Source: Gnetum montanum (Eukaryota; Streptophyta; Gnetopsida; Gnetales; Gnetaceae). Taken from it: DNA of 43,057 bases. Shown here piece by piece: positions 41,214 to 43,057 of this stretch. The stretch is taken from contig MNCI01029043.1 in assembly GCA_015680685.1 (NCBI GenBank), positions 196,169-239,225 of the forward strand, given 5' to 3'. Position numbers and translations under genes: made by a program. Each line of letters starts with the position of its first letter. Position 1 is the stretch's first letter. The notes under the pieces were generated by a model. The model was not told the DNA's origin. It ran no database searches and saw only the letters and a list, made by a program, of their open reading frames with translations.

Positions 41214-43057
41214 TACCCCCATGACTGAATGAAAACTTGTCCTCTAGTTCCTTACAAAATATTGGGAAGGTATGGGATTATTGAGGAAAATGGAACTAAT
41301 GGGATGACATGTGAACAAATCATCATTACAAGACTTGAAAAAACTGGTGTTCATGACAACAAGGGTGAACACCTTATTACAATGACATTAGGTCTTAGTT
41401 GGCAGTTGAGAAAGAAAGAGAGAGAAAAAGAAGTGTTGCAGCTACCAACGCCAAGATTGCGCCTTCTGTTGTTCATTGGTAAGCACGCCATTGATCTTGC
41501 TCCTTGCATAGCTGCTGTAGCACTGCTCCATTCCATGTGTTCCCTCTAGATCCGGTCCATTATTGCATGATCTCCATTTGCACATACAACATAATCTTAT
41601 ATTAGCAAGGGTAAATGAATCATCATGTAATTGATACCTTGCTTCGATGTAAGTTCATTGGCTAGGTTGTGGTATGGATGATATGGATTGGGAGATATAG
41701 TAATGATGACTACCAAAGGTGTAGAGGTTAGGAAGAAAATCAAAAAATTTGGGGCTAGGAGAAAATTGAAAAAATCGGGTCCCATACCTCCATGACTAAT
41801 TGCGAACCTCCGGTAGCATGAGAATGGAGAAAGGAAAAGAGGAAGAAAGATAGATAAAAAGGGACAATGATAGTATCGAGGGAATGGATGTCAAGATGGT
41901 AATGAACAAAATAAAATTAATTGCAAAAATGTTAGGGAAAAGAAGTTAACTGGTGCACCAAATAGGAATGTCAGTGGGTCCTCCCCAAAGCAGGCTCATG
42001 CACTTTAATGCCCTAAAAAACCCACATTTAAAGAGTCCATAGGCTTTGAGAATGTCATTTGGAACAAGAGTTAAAGTCTTAACCGCAAGAATTTACCAAA
42101 AAGAAAACAATGCATCAACCAAAATATATACACTAATGATACAACTGACAATGAGGTGAACAATGGAGAGAAGGATGGAGAGAATAGAATGGAACGAAAT
42201 CTCAAGAACAAGGTGGTGTACAACCCCTTGTGTAGTTCATGTAATGTGACTTAGCAAATCCTATTCCAAGTCTGGCCTCAAACCAACCACATCCAATGAC
42301 TTCACATCAATGCATTAGGCTAAACCATCCACTTGGATAACAAGGATGCCTTCCCCAAGAGTCACCACCATTCCAACGAAACAAAGGAGAGAATGGGAAG
42401 CGATATGGGCCTTAGTTAGAGAGAACACTTTTCGTTCCATAACCAGTGCTTGTAGCCCAAGTTTATTTCATCTAAGGGGTGTGCTTTGAATTCTCACTTA
42501 GTTTTTTTTTGTGTTTTTATGTGTGAGAACCACACCATGCAAAGAATTTTTATTTTTATTGTCTCAGCTTCCGATAATTGAGGTAACATCAGAACGGCGA
42601 GAAAACTCAAAAAGAAAACATCCAAGCACCCAAGAGAATGGCCAACAAAAAAGCATCAAGTTCTCTTGAAGTCACACCCTTTTCAAACCTTGAGTCCTTT
42701 CTTAGTTTGAGAAATGCCCAGTCACCAATTCGTTAAAGTTCTTAAAGTTCTTATTAGAAGGGGACTATACATTTCCAAGCTGAGAGAGACCATAGAACTT
42801 GGTGGATGGATGGATGGAGTGAACTCATTGCCTACCATATCAAAAGAAACATACCTTAATATCAACATTGTGACTTAAAGGTAAAAACCAAACATTAGCA
42901 ATCAATATGAAAATAGTTCATACCATCATTCTGAACACTTATTGGGTGACAAACTTATAGGGTGGATACACACACACACACATACAGAAAAAATGAAAAG
43001 GTACAATGATGTTGTAAAACAAAAATAAGAAAAGTTAAAGAAATTTGTAAAACAAAA
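41214..43057. other. Less decayed, CpG-richer region without a recognised gene
   Basis: The base composition differs from the rest of the window (more CG dinucleotides, fewer long A/T runs up to about 42600). A 106-codon plus frame at 41229-41549 and two minus frames (41351-41536, 41597-41785) show no domain I recognise. The region could be internal sequence of an R1 element, part of element B, or unique host sequence near a gene. Confidence 0.35.
42968..42984 (+). repeat. (AC)n microsatellite
   Basis: A short run of about eight AC units. A GGAT run of three to four units lies nearby at about 42803-42816. Confidence 0.7.

Larger units (their letters stand above)
32392..43057 (+). mobile_element. 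Element B: second Tat-like element, plus strand, extends past the window
   Basis: It starts with TGAAACACC, the same LTR start as element A, and breaks the RNase H of fragment C. In order come LTR (32392-33395), primer binding site, leader, gag, protease, and a spacer with tandem repeats. No reverse transcriptase appears before the window ends. In element A the RT lies 11.7 kb beyond protease, so B's pol may simply lie outside. The extent right of 40169 is uncertain because an R1 copy begins there and the sequence after it is different in composition. B is homologous to A in gag and protease but diverged, and it is broken by stops. Confidence 0.65.

Noticed and set aside
41229-41549. 106-codon plus frame after the R1 LTR
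   Set aside because: No recognisable domain; overlapping minus frame is equally long in part; not enough to call a gene.
1-43057. tRNA, rRNA or snRNA genes
   Set aside because: No stretch with the expected conserved boxes or cloverleaf was noticed by eye; a covariance search would be needed to be certain.

Overview
The window looks like gene-poor, repeat-saturated nuclear DNA of a land plant with a large, heavily methylated genome. A gymnosperm is one possibility, but that is a guess. It is AT-rich, CpG is scarce over most of its length, and almost every long reading frame is broken by in-frame TAG/TAA/TGA at places where related proteins suggest Gln, Arg or Trp. This is the footprint of cytosine deamination in silenced transposons. 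I see no intact host gene, rRNA, tRNA or CRISPR array.

The dominant object is element A (6934-30113, minus strand), a 23.2-kb LTR retrotransposon. Two ~1.42-kb direct repeats (6934-8355 and 28693-30113, roughly 80% alike by eye) are its LTRs, flanked by a 5-bp target duplication differing by one C/T change (CCTCT/CTTCT). Reading along the minus strand: 5' LTR, primer binding site, gag, protease, an 11.7-kb spacer, reverse transcriptase, RNase H, a second RNase H, integrase, polypurine tract, 3' LTR. The extra RNase H and integrase style place it in the Tat/Ogre branch of Ty3/gypsy.

The spacer between protease and reverse transcriptase is the most interesting part. It carries a multi-exon, intron-containing pseudogene on the opposite (plus) strand, 17262-23592. 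Its second exon resembles an FCP1/NLI-interacting-factor HAD phosphatase and its penultimate exon is coiled-coil-like. Directly upstream lies a degenerate array of a ~189-bp repeat (about 14140-17215), each unit carrying a near-palindrome ACTACATTGGCCAATGTAGT. Words from this palindrome also occur in the LTRs. A 29-bp GGCC-containing minisatellite lies at both ends of the spacer.

A second, related element B (plus strand, starting 32392) has the same LTR start (TGAAACACC), a matching primer binding site, and homologous gag and protease. Its post-protease spacer also carries tandem repeats and a possible short antisense exon; its pol is not in the window. B interrupts an older Athila-like fragment C (RNase H and integrase, minus strand, 30730-32391), and A is inserted just downstream of C's integrase. 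At the left end are an Athila-like gag remnant D (1176-2130, plus) and an unidentified decayed minus-strand protein (3735-5090).

A younger family, R1, appears twice: a solo LTR with target duplication inside the large intron of the antisense gene (18957-19731), and a longer CpG-rich copy (40170-41213). Its short U3 carries two versus about six copies of a palindromic GCGATATCGC motif just upstream of a TATA box. The right end (41214-43057) is less decayed but has no gene I can recognise.
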